A stretch of 10,646 nt of DNA, taken from positions 1 to 10,646 of the forward strand of contig DBBB01000011.1 in the NCBI GenBank assembly GCA_002291985.1, read 5' to 3'. Within the stretch, counting starts at the first letter, position 1. The number at the start of each line of letters is the position of its first letter. Below the pieces are notes generated by a model. It was not told the origin of the DNA. It ran no database searches and saw only the letters and a program-made list of their open reading frames with translations. The translations under genes and the position numbers were made by a program. The DNA comes from Firmicutes bacterium UBA995. GTDB taxonomy: Bacteria; Bacillota; Sulfobacillia; UBA995. This document shows positions 1 to 7,114 of this stretch, piece by piece.

Positions 1-448
1 CGAAGCCCGGATCGCCACTTGCCTGGAGCGACACCGGGTTGACCTCGTGTGCCTGGCCGGGTTCATGCGGGTGGCGGGTCCCGTGCTGCTGGGGCGGTAT
101 CCGGGCCGTATCCTCAACATCCATCCCTCGCTGCTACCCGCGTTCCCCGGCCGCGACGCCCAGCGCCAGGCCTGGGAGCACGGCGTGAAGCTCACCGGCT
201 GCACCGTCCACTTCGTGGACCAGGGCGTGGATACCGGGCCGATCATCCTCCAGCGGGCCGTGACGGTAAGGGAGGATGACGACCCCGAATCGCTGGCTGC
301 CCGCATCCTTCAGGAGGAGCATGTGGCCTATCCCGAGGCCATCCGACTGGTGGCCCAGGGCAGGTTGAGCATCGAAGGACGGAGAGTGCGGATTGCCGCC
401 GCACGTGGCAGCGAGGAGGGGGAATCGCATTGCGGCGGGCTTTATTGA
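1..448 (+). CDS. purN: Phosphoribosylglycinamide formyltransferase, 3' part (5' end outside window)
   Basis: PurN transfers the formyl group of 10-formyltetrahydrofolate to GAR, giving FGAR, the third step of cytosolic de novo purine synthesis. The frame is open from base 2 to the TGA at 446-448, giving 148 visible residues. Family members are about 190-215 long, so roughly the first 50-60 residues (the GSGxGSN phosphate-binding start) lie upstream. The visible part holds LAGFMR, the catalytic block NIHPSLLPAFPG (Asn and His of the active site) and HFVDQGVDTGPII, whose first Asp is the family's third catalytic residue. The short tail after RRVRI is typical of the C-terminus. The last 19 nt overlap purH, so the two are probably translationally coupled. 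The order purN-purH-purD is the usual end of Firmicutes pur operons. Identity is near certain; only the start is missing. Confidence 0.96.
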   Translation, partial: EARIATCLERHRVDLVCLAGFMRVAGPVLLGRYPGRILNIHPSLLPAFPGRDAQRQAWEHGVKLTGCTVHFVDQGVDTGPIILQRAVTVREDDDPESLAARILQEEHVAYPEAIRLVAQGRLSIEGRRVRIAAARGSEEGESHCGGLY

Positions 449-1965
449 GCGTGGCCGACAAGACCGGACTGGCGAACTTCGCCCGAGGCCTGGCGCAACA
501 GGGGGTCGAACTCGTCTCCACCGGGGGCACGGCAGCCTCCATCGCCGGACTCGGCCTCCGGGTGGGAACGGTTAGCGAGGTGACGGGCTTTCCCGAGATC
601 CTCGACGGCAGGGTCAAAACCCTCCACCCGCGGATCCACGCCGGCTTGCTGGCGAGGGGCGACCACCCGGAACACGTCCAGCAACTCCGAGAGCACGGCA
701 TCGAGCCCTTTCACCTGGTCGCGGTAAACCTGTATCCTTTTCGCCAGGCGACTTCCGCTCCCCAGGCGAACCTCGAAACGGTCCTCGAGCAGATCGACGT
801 CGGAGGACCGGCGCTCCTCCGGGCGGCTGCCAAGAACTACCGCCATGTGCTCGTGGTTTGCGACCCGGCCGACTATGCGGAAGTGCTCGCATCCGGCCCG
901 AATCCGCCTGAGGCGTTGCGCTATCGGCTGGCGGTCAAGGCTTTTCGCCACACCGCCTTCTATGACGCGGCGATCGCCGAGTGGCTCGAGCGGCGGGAGC
1001 ATCGGCCCTCCGCGCCCTTTCCCGCCGAGTTGACCCTCGCCTTTCAGTTGCAGAGCGCCCTGCGCTATGGCGAGAACCCTCACCAGCGGGCAGCCGTGTA
1101 TGCAGACCTCTTCCCCGGGCCGGGGTCGCTGGTAACGGCCGCGCAGCTTGGCGGCAAGGAACTCTCGTACAACAACCTCAACGACGCCGGCTGTGCCTGG
1201 GAGCTGGCGAGGGAGTTTCCCGAGGCGGCGGCGGTGGTGGTGAAACACGCCACGCCGTGCGGCGTCGCCGTCGCCCGCGACCTGGAGGTAGCTTTCGGGA
1301 AAGCCCGGGCTGCCGACCCCGTATCCATCTTCGGGGGAGTGGTCGCCCTCAATCGAACGGTGACCGCCGCGGTGGCCCGCGCTCTCGCCGACGTCTTCCT
1401 GGAAGTGGTCGTCGCCCCCGGCTACGAGGCCCAGGCCCAGGAGATCCTGGCCCGGCGGCACGACCTCCGGGTGCTGCAGGTGGATCAAGGCGTGCCCCGG
1501 CCGCGGCTGGAGTTCCGCCCCTTGCCCGGCGGCATGTTGTTGCAGGAAGCGGACCTGATGGCCGTCAACCCCGACCGGTGGCGCCAGGTCACCGCCCGCG
1601 CCGCCACCCCCGCGGAGATCGCCGACATGGTTCTTGCCTGGCGGGTGGTTCGAGCCGTTCGCTCCAACGCAATTGTACTTGCCCGGGACGGGGCGACCAC
1701 CGGCATCGGTGGTGGTCAGACCTCGCGCATCGGCGCGGCCCGCATCGCCGTCGCCATGGCCGAAGCCCAGGGCAGAGCATCCGGGTCGGTCATGGCTTCC
1801 GATGCCTTCTTCCCTTTCCCCGACGTGGTCGGGGCCGCCGCGGCCTGTGGGGTGACCGCCATTGTCCAGCCCGGCGGCTCGCTGCGGGACGCCGATTCGA
1901 TTGCCGCCGCCGACCAACAGGGCATGGCGATGCTCTTCACCGGCGTCCGGCATTTCCGTCATTAA
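430..1965 (+). CDS. purH: Bifunctional AICAR formyltransferase / IMP cyclohydrolase
   Basis: PurH performs the last two steps to IMP: formylation of AICAR with 10-formyl-THF, then ring closure. The protein has 511 residues, the usual length. The N-terminal MGS-like cyclohydrolase domain (about 1-150) shows RALLSVADKTGL, STGGTA and EVTGFPEILDGRVKTLHP. The transformylase domain follows with LRYGENPHQ, SYNNLNDA, the catalytic Lys272-His273 pair in VVKHATPCG, GIGGGQTSRIGAARIA and SDAFFPFPD. The TTG start at 430 is chosen because a GAGGAGGGGG ribosome-binding site (413-422) sits 7 nt upstream and because family proteins begin just before RALxSVxDK. A later in-frame TTG at 445 would cut into this motif. 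The gene overlaps the end of purN by 19 nt and is followed after 27 nt by purD. No catalytic motif appears to be missing. Confidence 0.98.
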   Translation: MRRALLSVADKTGLANFARGLAQQGVELVSTGGTAASIAGLGLRVGTVSEVTGFPEILDGRVKTLHPRIHAGLLARGDHPEHVQQLREHGIEPFHLVAVNLYPFRQATSAPQANLETVLEQIDVGGPALLRAAAKNYRHVLVVCDPADYAEVLASGPNPPEALRYRLAVKAFRHTAFYDAAIAEWLERREHRPSAPFPAELTLAFQLQSALRYGENPHQRAAVYADLFPGPGSLVTAAQLGGKELSYNNLNDAGCAWELAREFPEAAAVVVKHATPCGVAVARDLEVAFGKARAADPVSIFGGVVALNRTVTAAVARALADVFLEVVVAPGYEAQAQEILARRHDLRVLQVDQGVPRPRLEFRPLPGGMLLQEADLMAVNPDRWRQVTARAATPAEIADMVLAWRVVRAVRSNAIVLARDGATTGIGGGQTSRIGAARIAVAMAEAQGRASGSVMASDAFFPFPDVVGAAAACGVTAIVQPGGSLRDADSIAAADQQGMAMLFTGVRHFRH

Positions 1966-1992
1966 CCAGCGGGGCGGGGAGGGGTCAACACC

Positions 1993-3273
1993 TTGAAGGT
2001 GCTGGTGGTCGGCAGCGGCGCCCGCGAGCACGCGCTGGCCTGGAAAATCGCAGGGAACAGGCGGCTGACCCGGCTGTACTGCCTTCCCGGTAACCCCGGC
2101 ATGGCGGAACTCGGGGAACTGCTGCCAGGGGACCCCGAGGACATTGAAGGGGTAGCCACGATGGCGGCCCGGCTCGGCCTCGACCTGACGGTGGTGGGTC
2201 CGGAAGGACCGCTGGTCAAGGGCATCGCCGACGTCTTCGCCCGCCGGGGGTTGCGCCTGTTCGGGCCGACCGCCGCCGCCGCCCAACTGGAGGGGAGCAA
2301 GTCTTTCACCCGGGAGCTGCTGGCGCGGCTGGGCGTGCCCGGGCCGGCCCACAAAGTCTTCGACGACGCGGCCGAGGCCCGCGAGTATGTCGCGGGCCAT
2401 GCCCGCCCGGTGGCGGTGAAAGTCGACGGGCTGGCCGCGGGCAAGGGAGTGCTGATTGCCCGGGAGGTCGATGAGGCCCAGGCAGCCGTGCAGAGCTGCA
2501 TGTCGCAGCAGATGTATGGCCCTGCCGGGTCGCGGGTGGTCATCGAGGACTTGCTGTCGGGGGAAGAAGTATCCGCTCTGGCGCTGGTCGACGGCCGGCG
2601 AGCCCTGCAGCTCCCCTCCGCCCAGGATTACAAGCGCGCTCTTGACGGCGACCGCGGTCCCAACACGGGGGGTATGGGTGCCTGTTCTCCCGCCCCTGCC
2701 TACACCGCGGAATTGGCGGCCGAGGTGCAGACAACCGTATTCGCCCCCGTGGTGAGGGCCATGTACGAGGAATTCGATGCCTTTCGGGGCGTGCTGTACG
2801 CGGGCCTCATGCTCACCGCGGACGGACCCATGCTGCTCGAGTTCAACGTGCGCTTCGGCGACCCGGAAGCCCAGGTCATCTTGCCCCGGTTGGAAGGGGA
2901 CCTCCTTGACCTGATGGAGGCGGTGCTCGAAGGGCGGCTCGACCGGGTGAACCTGGCGGTACGGCCGGGCGCGTGTGTGTCGGTGGTGCTGGCGGCTCCC
3001 GGTTACCCCGGAGAGTACCCGCGGCATCTGCCCATCACCGGCGTGAACAGGGCGTCAGCGCTGCCCGGAGTGATCGTCTTCCATGGGGGCACGGCCCGTG
3101 ACCCGGCGGGCGGGCTGGTCACCGCCGGGGGAAGAGTGCTGGCCGTCACCGCCCGGGGAGACACCCTGGCCGCCGCGGCGGAACTCGCTTACGAAGCGGC
3201 CGCCCACATTTCGTTCCCCGGCATGCAGTTCCGGCGCGATATCGCCCGCGGCACACCGGGGGAGGGAGGCTGA
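1993..3273 (+). CDS. purD: Phosphoribosylamine-glycine ligase (GAR synthetase)
   Basis: PurD is the ATP-grasp ligase that joins glycine to 5-phosphoribosylamine, the second step of purine synthesis. The protein has 426 residues, as expected (E. coli 429). It opens with VGSGAREHALAWKI, the N-domain phosphate-binding loop. The ATP-grasp part includes VKVDGLAAGKGV, the NTGGMGACSPAP loop and LEFNVRFGDPEAQ, with Glu283 and Asn285 matching the family's metal ligands. The C-domain ends with PGMQFRRDIA. The start is TTG, placed 8 nt after a GGGGAGGGG ribosome-binding site (1976-1984). The TGA stop is only 2 nt before the next ATG, so it is in the same transcript as the transporter gene downstream. 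A long antisense open frame covers this gene and purH, but I treat it as a high-GC shadow. Confidence 0.98.
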   Translation: MKVLVVGSGAREHALAWKIAGNRRLTRLYCLPGNPGMAELGELLPGDPEDIEGVATMAARLGLDLTVVGPEGPLVKGIADVFARRGLRLFGPTAAAAQLEGSKSFTRELLARLGVPGPAHKVFDDAAEAREYVAGHARPVAVKVDGLAAGKGVLIAREVDEAQAAVQSCMSQQMYGPAGSRVVIEDLLSGEEVSALALVDGRRALQLPSAQDYKRALDGDRGPNTGGMGACSPAPAYTAELAAEVQTTVFAPVVRAMYEEFDAFRGVLYAGLMLTADGPMLLEFNVRFGDPEAQVILPRLEGDLLDLMEAVLEGRLDRVNLAVRPGACVSVVLAAPGYPGEYPRHLPITGVNRASALPGVIVFHGGTARDPAGGLVTAGGRVLAVTARGDTLAAAAELAYEAAAHISFPGMQFRRDIARGTPGEGG

Positions 3274-3275
3274 CC

Positions 3276-3752
3276 ATGAGCGCGCGCGGCATAGCCGTCA
3301 CCGGGACGATCGCAGGCCTGTACGCGGTCTTGACTTACGCGCTAGGCGCCGTGGCCTACCTTCCCCAGCAGATCCGCTTTGCGGAGGCCCTGGCGGTCTT
3401 GCCCTACCTGACCCCTCTGGCCATACCCGGACTCACCCTGGGCACTTTTCTTGCCAACCTGAACAGCCCCCTGGGCTGGGTCGACTGGGTATTCGGCACC
3501 CTCGCCACCCTCATCGCCGCCTTTCTGACCCGGTATGCTCCCCATCGCCTCCTGGCCCCCTTGCCGCCCGTGGTGGTGAATGCCATCGTCGTGGGCTATT
3601 ACCTCGCGATCCTCCTCGATCTGCCGTTCGCCGTCACGGCCGGTCAGGTCTTCCTCGGGCAAATGGTGGCCTGTTACCTGCTGGGCTATCCCCTCCTGAC
3701 CTTCCTGACCAACCGTCCCTGGCTGATCCGACGCTTGCGCGGCCAGACATGA
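3276..3752 (+). CDS. queT: QueT-family ECF transporter S component (queuosine precursor uptake)
   Basis: This 158-residue hydrophobic protein resembles the QueT/DUF988 family, substrate-binding S components of energy-coupling factor transporters predicted to import queuosine precursors such as preQ0 or preQ1. Family features visible are QIRFAEALAVLP (residues 32-43), PGLTLGTFLANLNSP (51-65) and DWVFGTLATL (70-79), within about five membrane segments (roughly 8-28, 41-60, 70-88, 98-118 and 122-145), and a short basic C-terminus. The ATG lies 2 nt after the purD stop, and its GGAGGGAGG ribosome-binding site is inside the purD tail. No EcfA or EcfT gene is nearby, so it would share a general ECF module encoded elsewhere. 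Its position at the end of a pur operon fits purine or deazapurine metabolism. Substrate is inferred from family only; another S-component specificity is possible. Confidence 0.87.
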   Translation: MSARGIAVTGTIAGLYAVLTYALGAVAYLPQQIRFAEALAVLPYLTPLAIPGLTLGTFLANLNSPLGWVDWVFGTLATLIAAFLTRYAPHRLLAPLPPVVVNAIVVGYYLAILLDLPFAVTAGQVFLGQMVACYLLGYPLLTFLTNRPWLIRRLRGQT

Positions 3753-3759
3753 TCCGGGC

Positions 3760-3777
3760 CACCCTCCGGGCAGGGTG
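3760..3777 (+). terminator. Short hairpin after queT, weak terminator candidate
   Basis: The arms CACCCT and AGGGTG form a perfect 6-bp stem with a 6-nt loop, beginning 8 nt after the queT stop. There is no following T-run (the next bases are G-rich), so it lacks the hallmark of an intrinsic terminator. It may slow RNA polymerase or protect the 3' end of the pur transcript, or may be chance in GC-rich DNA. Confidence 0.25.
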
Positions 3778-3843
3778 TCCTGGAGGGGGGTGGGGAGATT
3801 GAACAGGGTCGGCAAGATTGTCGGGATGGCGGTCTTCAGTGGG

Positions 3844-3862
3844 CGGGTGGGCTTGCCGCCCG
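3844..3862 (+). repeat. Inverted repeat / hairpin in the intergenic region
   Basis: CGGGTGG (3844-3850) pairs with CCGCCCG (3856-3862): 7 bp including one G-U wobble, with a 5-nt loop. It is followed by GTTTC rather than a T-run, so it is at best a poor terminator for the pur transcript. Confidence 0.3.
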
Positions 3863-3864
3863 GT

Positions 3865-3882
3865 TTCAACCAGTTCAACCAG
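3865..3882 (+). repeat. Tandem duplication of a 9-bp unit
   Basis: TTCAACCAG occurs twice head to tail with no spacer (3865-3873 and 3874-3882). It lies just downstream of the first hairpin. It could be a slippage product or a paired protein-binding site (9-bp period, close to one helical turn). Nothing else in the sequence decides between these. Confidence 0.6.
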
Positions 3883-3962
3883 AAACTGTGCAGGAGTAGA
3901 CATTCGCATGTCCAATATCCCTCTCGGATAGCGGGTACCTTGAAAACCGAAGGCATGAGGTT

Positions 3963-3984
3963 CGGATGGGGAAGCCTCCATCCG
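3963..3984 (+). repeat. Strong 9-bp stem-loop with AAGC loop
   Basis: CGGATGGGG (3963-3971) pairs with CCTCCATCCG ending at 3984, with one G-U (G3970-T3977) and a four-base loop AAGC at 3972-3975. This is the most stable dyad in the gap and sits about 140 nt before the kinase start. GGTAAGACC follows rather than a T-run, so it is not an intrinsic terminator. Confidence 0.5.
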
Positions 3985-4032
3985 GTAAGACCTGCAAGAC
4001 ATTCCATACGCAAAGCTGGGTGAGGCCGCCAA

Positions 4033-4055
4033 CCTGGATCTCCCCTGGATCCAGG
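4033..4055 (+). repeat. Perfect 8-bp inverted repeat upstream of the kinase
   Basis: CCTGGATC (4033-4040) and GATCCAGG (4048-4055) are exact reverse complements around a 7-nt loop TCCCCTG. The element is 66 nt before the proposed TTG start. It could be an RNA stem in the leader or an operator-like dyad. No T-run follows. Confidence 0.45.
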
Positions 4056-4104
4056 CATCCCGTTCCGCGCCCGTGGTCTCTACCCTGAATGGGCTGGCAG
4101 GGAC

Positions 4105-4113
4105 GGAAGGTGA
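4105..4113 (+). promoter_or_regulatory. Ribosome-binding site deciding the kinase start
   Basis: GGAAGGTGA matches the anti-Shine-Dalgarno pairing sequence AAGGAGGTGA in part and ends 8 nt before the TTG at 4122. The only upstream in-frame ATG (4089) has no purine-rich site before it, so TTG is preferred. Confidence 0.6.
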
Positions 4114-4121
4114 GCTGCCGT

Positions 4122-7076
4122 TTGAAAGAGCGGGGTTCGTTCGAACGCTACCTTGGCATCCTGGCCATAGTCGCCGCATGCGTCTTGCTGGGCGCACTGA
4201 CGAGTACGGGCGAGGGTGCCCTCGACGTCTTCGTATTGTTCGGTGTCCTCGTGGCCGTGTCGGAACTCGGCCAAGTTGTGCTGTGGCCAGGCCACGGCGT
4301 GTCGCTTGGTAGTGCCATCGCACTCTCCGTTGGTTATCTTTATGGGCCCGCAAGCGCAGGCTGGGCTCAGGCCCTGGGCGGCCTGGTGGCGGGGCTGGCG
4401 CTGGGTAGTCCCCTGCGCATCTTACTGGGCAACGTCTCCATATTCGTCCTGTCCGCCAGCGGTGCGGCAGCGTCCATGGACTTCCTCACCGAAGGGGGGA
4501 CGCCCACCTGGATCACTTTGGCGGGAGGGGCGGGCCTGTTTTTGGCAGTTAACTCGTGTCTCCTTGCCGGGGCAATGGCCCTCGGTCGGCGATCGCCCTT
4601 CGGCCGTACCTGGCTCGACGTTATCGCGGTTAGCGCTCCCTGGCACTTGCTCGGCCTGGGCATAGCGTTCGCCCTGGTGCAGGCCGATCGAGTTGGCGGG
4701 TTCGGTTACGTGGCGGCCATGTGCCTGGTGGCGATTGCGGTCAACCGCACCCTGCTCCCCGGCTATGCCCGGTGGGGCCGGGAACGGGCAGTGCGAACGC
4801 TGCTTCGTACGGCCCGGGTGGGAGACGACTACCTGCACGGCCATTGTCGGCGGACGTTCCAGTATGCGGCCGCCATCGGTTCCGTGGCCAACCTGTCCCG
4901 TCAGGATCAGGAGCGGCTAGGTTACGCGGCGTTGCTCCATGAGATCGGCTTCACGCCGGCGGCCTTGAGACTGGTGGTTCAGCCCCGCCGGCTTACCCCC
5001 GACGAACTCGAGAAGGTGCGGGAAGCCGCCGTCCGGGGAGCGGCCGCCGTGGGATCGGTAGCCGCCCTCCATGATGTGGCCGTGATTGTGCGCCACCACA
5101 ATGAGCGAATGGACGGCCGGGGCTATCCATCCGGGCTCATCGGCGATGCCATACCGTTTCCCGCCCGCATCCTGTCCGTGGCCAATGCTTTTGACAGCAT
5201 GACTTCGCCACGACCTCACCGCCCGCGCCTGGATGTCAAGCAGGCCCTCGAAGAGCTGGAGGCCAACAAGGGGACTCAGTTCTGCCCTTCTGCCCTGATA
5301 GCCTTGCGCCAGCTCGTCATCCGCCTGGACCCGGAGGCCCCGGGGATCGGCGACCGGCCCGACGCCGCGGAAGGCGTACTCGAACGCTTGCAGCGCTATG
5401 TGAGCGACCGGTCGGCCGATGGCGGTCACCCCGGGACCGGTGACGTGCTGAAGCTGATCGCGCGCCTGCTCCCCGCCGACCAGGGGGCGACCTCGCTCTA
5501 TGAGATGGCGCAGGAGTTGGGGACGGGCGTCGATCTGGAGGAGACGGAGGTACTTGTGTGCCGGACGGCGGCGAAAGTGGCCGGACAGGCGGCCGCCTTG
5601 CTTGTAGCGGCGGAAGATGAAAGCCGGCTGCAGGTATGGGCAACTCACTGCAGCGTCCGCTGGGACATGCCAGACCTCGACGGGCTGAGTTTCGATGCCC
5701 GGCGCGGCCTATTGAGCCTTGCCTTGCAGGGGGAACGTCCGGTCACGTCGGCGGATGCCGGCGCGGATCGCCGGGCGGGGTCTCCCAATCCCTTCGCTTC
5801 CCTCGGGATCCGTTCGTTGACCATCATCCCCTTTCCGAGCCGCGGGCGGACAGCCGGGGCACTCCTGCTATGGGATCGGCGGAAAGGAACCCTGCCCGCG
5901 CCCATCCGTCGGTCGCTGGCGGTGTTGGGACAACAGGCGGCCATGGCCATGGACAATGCCAGGCTGCTACAGGAGGTCCGAGAGCGGCTGGCGGAAGTCA
6001 TCGCGGTGCGGCGCCTCAGCGACCTGGTACTCAATAACGTGCCCACCGGCGTTCTTGCCGTGGACCGGGAGGGCATCATCCGGGTACTCAATCCCGAGGC
6101 CGAGCGGATACTGGATAGCTTCCCCTTGTGCCCGGGCGACTCGGTCGAAAGACTGACCGGCGACTACCACCACCTGGCGGCCATGCTGGGTCAGGTGACC
6201 GGCCCCCGGCAAGATCCCACCACGGTCACCCTTGGGGTGACGGATTCCGGGACGGAACGCATGCTGGAAGTCATGTGCGCGCCACTGCTCGGGCCGGATG
6301 GCGAGATCACCGGCGCCGTCGCCCTGTTCCGCGACGTCACCGAGCGGCGGAGATTGGAAGCCCAGTTGCTGCACGCGGAGAGACTGGCGCTGGCCGGGGA
6401 GTTGGCGGCCGGAGCGGCCCACGAGATCCGCAATCCCCTGACGTGCATTCGGGGGCTGGTCCAACTCCTGATGGTTCCAGAGACGCCGCCGGACATGTCG
6501 GCCCGGTACCTTGCGATTGTCCTCGCCGAGATCGAACGAATCGAAGGGATCACCCGCGACCTCCTGCAGATGTCACGGTCACCCCGGTTGTCCTCGGTTC
6601 CCCTTGACCTGAATGCGTTGCTGGAGGAGATATGCCTCATCTTCACGGGCGAGACGGCCCTTGGCCAAATGACCGTATATCGCAAGCTGCAGCCAAACCT
6701 TCCCCCGGTCCATGTCAATCCCGCCCAGTTCAAACAGGTCTTCATGAACATCCTGCGCAACGCCACGGAGGCCGTGGGTCCCGGCGGTCGCATCGACGTG
6801 TCGACCGAGTATCTCCCTTCGCGGCGGTCGGTGGTGGTCGAGATTGCCGACGACGGGCCCGGAGTGCCTCCTGAAGCCCGCGCTCGCCTGTTCGAGCCGT
6901 TTTTCACTACCCGTCCCGGCGGGACAGGGCTGGGCTTGGCCGTGAGCCAGAGCATCGTGCGCAGCCACGGGGGAGAGATTGTGGTTGACGGCGGGCCGGG
7001 GCAGGGGGCCATATTCCGAGTGCTGATCCCCGTGTCGCCGGCGTCCGCCCCGGAGGTAAAGCGGCCGCGCTCGTAG
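4122..7076 (+). CDS. Membrane sensor histidine kinase with degenerate HD-GYP, GAF and PAS domains
   Basis: From TTG 4122 the protein has 984 residues (995 from ATG 4089). Residues 12-210 hold about 7-8 membrane segments, including a VSLGSAIALSVGYLYGP stretch like the membrane domains of some Firmicutes HD-GYP proteins. Residues 236-400 are an HD-GYP-like domain: His241, LLHEIG (His273-Glu274 where HD is expected), HHNERMDGRGYP (325-336), VANAFDSM and GTQFCP. Several ligands are changed (Glu274, Ala302, Asn327, Asn355, Cys388), so phosphodiesterase activity is doubtful. A GAF domain (about 455-615) and a PAS domain (about 630-745) follow. HisKA carries GAAHEIRNPLT with phospho-acceptor His767; HATPase has ILRNATEAV, IADDGPGVPPE, LFEPFFTT and GTGLGLAVS, all intact. 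The H-box region (HEIRNPLTxxxGxxQLL) resembles sporulation kinases feeding Spo0A. No response regulator is adjacent; its partner and signal are unknown. Confidence 0.92.
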   Translation: MKERGSFERYLGILAIVAACVLLGALTSTGEGALDVFVLFGVLVAVSELGQVVLWPGHGVSLGSAIALSVGYLYGPASAGWAQALGGLVAGLALGSPLRILLGNVSIFVLSASGAAASMDFLTEGGTPTWITLAGGAGLFLAVNSCLLAGAMALGRRSPFGRTWLDVIAVSAPWHLLGLGIAFALVQADRVGGFGYVAAMCLVAIAVNRTLLPGYARWGRERAVRTLLRTARVGDDYLHGHCRRTFQYAAAIGSVANLSRQDQERLGYAALLHEIGFTPAALRLVVQPRRLTPDELEKVREAAVRGAAAVGSVAALHDVAVIVRHHNERMDGRGYPSGLIGDAIPFPARILSVANAFDSMTSPRPHRPRLDVKQALEELEANKGTQFCPSALIALRQLVIRLDPEAPGIGDRPDAAEGVLERLQRYVSDRSADGGHPGTGDVLKLIARLLPADQGATSLYEMAQELGTGVDLEETEVLVCRTAAKVAGQAAALLVAAEDESRLQVWATHCSVRWDMPDLDGLSFDARRGLLSLALQGERPVTSADAGADRRAGSPNPFASLGIRSLTIIPFPSRGRTAGALLLWDRRKGTLPAPIRRSLAVLGQQAAMAMDNARLLQEVRERLAEVIAVRRLSDLVLNNVPTGVLAVDREGIIRVLNPEAERILDSFPLCPGDSVERLTGDYHHLAAMLGQVTGPRQDPTTVTLGVTDSGTERMLEVMCAPLLGPDGEITGAVALFRDVTERRRLEAQLLHAERLALAGELAAGAAHEIRNPLTCIRGLVQLLMVPETPPDMSARYLAIVLAEIERIEGITRDLLQMSRSPRLSSVPLDLNALLEEICLIFTGETALGQMTVYRKLQPNLPPVHVNPAQFKQVFMNILRNATEAVGPGGRIDVSTEYLPSRRSVVVEIADDGPGVPPEARARLFEPFFTTRPGGTGLGLAVSQSIVRSHGGEIVVDGGPGQGAIFRVLIPVSPASAPEVKRPRS

Positions 7077-7098
7077 AACCCATGGCCGTCCGCGAGCG

Positions 7099-7105
7099 AA
7101 GGAGG
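7099..7105 (+). promoter_or_regulatory. Ribosome-binding site deciding the pcrA start
   Basis: AAGGAGG, a full consensus Shine-Dalgarno sequence, ends 9 nt before the in-frame TTG at 7115. It lies inside the coding frame if the ATG at 7082 is used, and that ATG has no such site. The TTG is therefore the likely start. Confidence 0.75.
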
Positions 7106-7114
7106 CCCGCCTGG

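Larger units (their letters stand above)
3838..4121 (+). other. Intergenic region rich in stem-loops, possible structured leader of the kinase gene
   Basis: The gap between queT and the kinase holds no convincing gene. It contains a series of separate inverted repeats: 3844-3862 (7-bp stem with one G-U), 3899-3912 (GACAT/ATGTC, TCGC loop), 3916-3930 (TATCC/GGATA), 3945-3963 (CCGAA/TTCGG), 3963-3984 (9 bp) and 4033-4055 (8 bp, perfect). The spacing leaves single-stranded joints of 3-50 nt. The layout would suit a structured 5' leader RNA of the downstream kinase gene, but no promoter or transcription start is certain. I do not recognise a known riboswitch class. The exact 9-mer ACGCAAAGC at 4008-4016, familiar from cyclic-di-GMP-I riboswitches, is present without the rest of that fold. 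Confidence is that the region is structured, not that it has a function. Confidence 0.35.

Noticed and set aside
981..2093. 370-codon + strand frame inside purH
   Set aside because: Arg/Gly/Pro-rich composition typical of an out-of-frame reading of GC-rich coding sequence; purH is intact in its own frame.
442..3027. 861-codon open frame on the - strand opposite purH and purD
   Set aside because: It is antisense to two clear enzymes with all motifs, has a His/Gly/Pro/Arg-rich composition without recognisable domains, and is expected as a shadow in GC-rich DNA.
3785..3825. G-runs that might form a G-quadruplex
   Set aside because: Only two runs are close together; the other two need loops of 10 nt or more, which makes a stable quadruplex unlikely.
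3909..3915. Spo0A-box-like TGTCCAA, and TTCGACG near 10120
   Set aside because: Each has one mismatch to the 7-bp box TGTCGAA, which is expected by chance at about this frequency.
4008..4016. ACGCAAAGC, the core 9-mer of cyclic-di-GMP-I (GEMM) riboswitches, upstream of a cyclic-di-GMP-type gene
   Set aside because: The match is exact and the context tempting, but the GNRA hairpin that should precede it directly and the second conserved helix after it are not present. A covariance-model scan would settle it.
3775..4023. 82-codon + strand frame in the intergenic region
   Set aside because: Although preceded by purine-rich DNA, it shows no recognisable domain or membrane segment and overlaps several stem-loops. 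I see it as chance; a conserved small protein cannot be fully excluded.
3342..4353. Two long - strand frames across queT, the gap and the kinase start
   Set aside because: They overlap real genes antisense, have low-complexity Arg/Pro/Gly composition, and show no family motifs.
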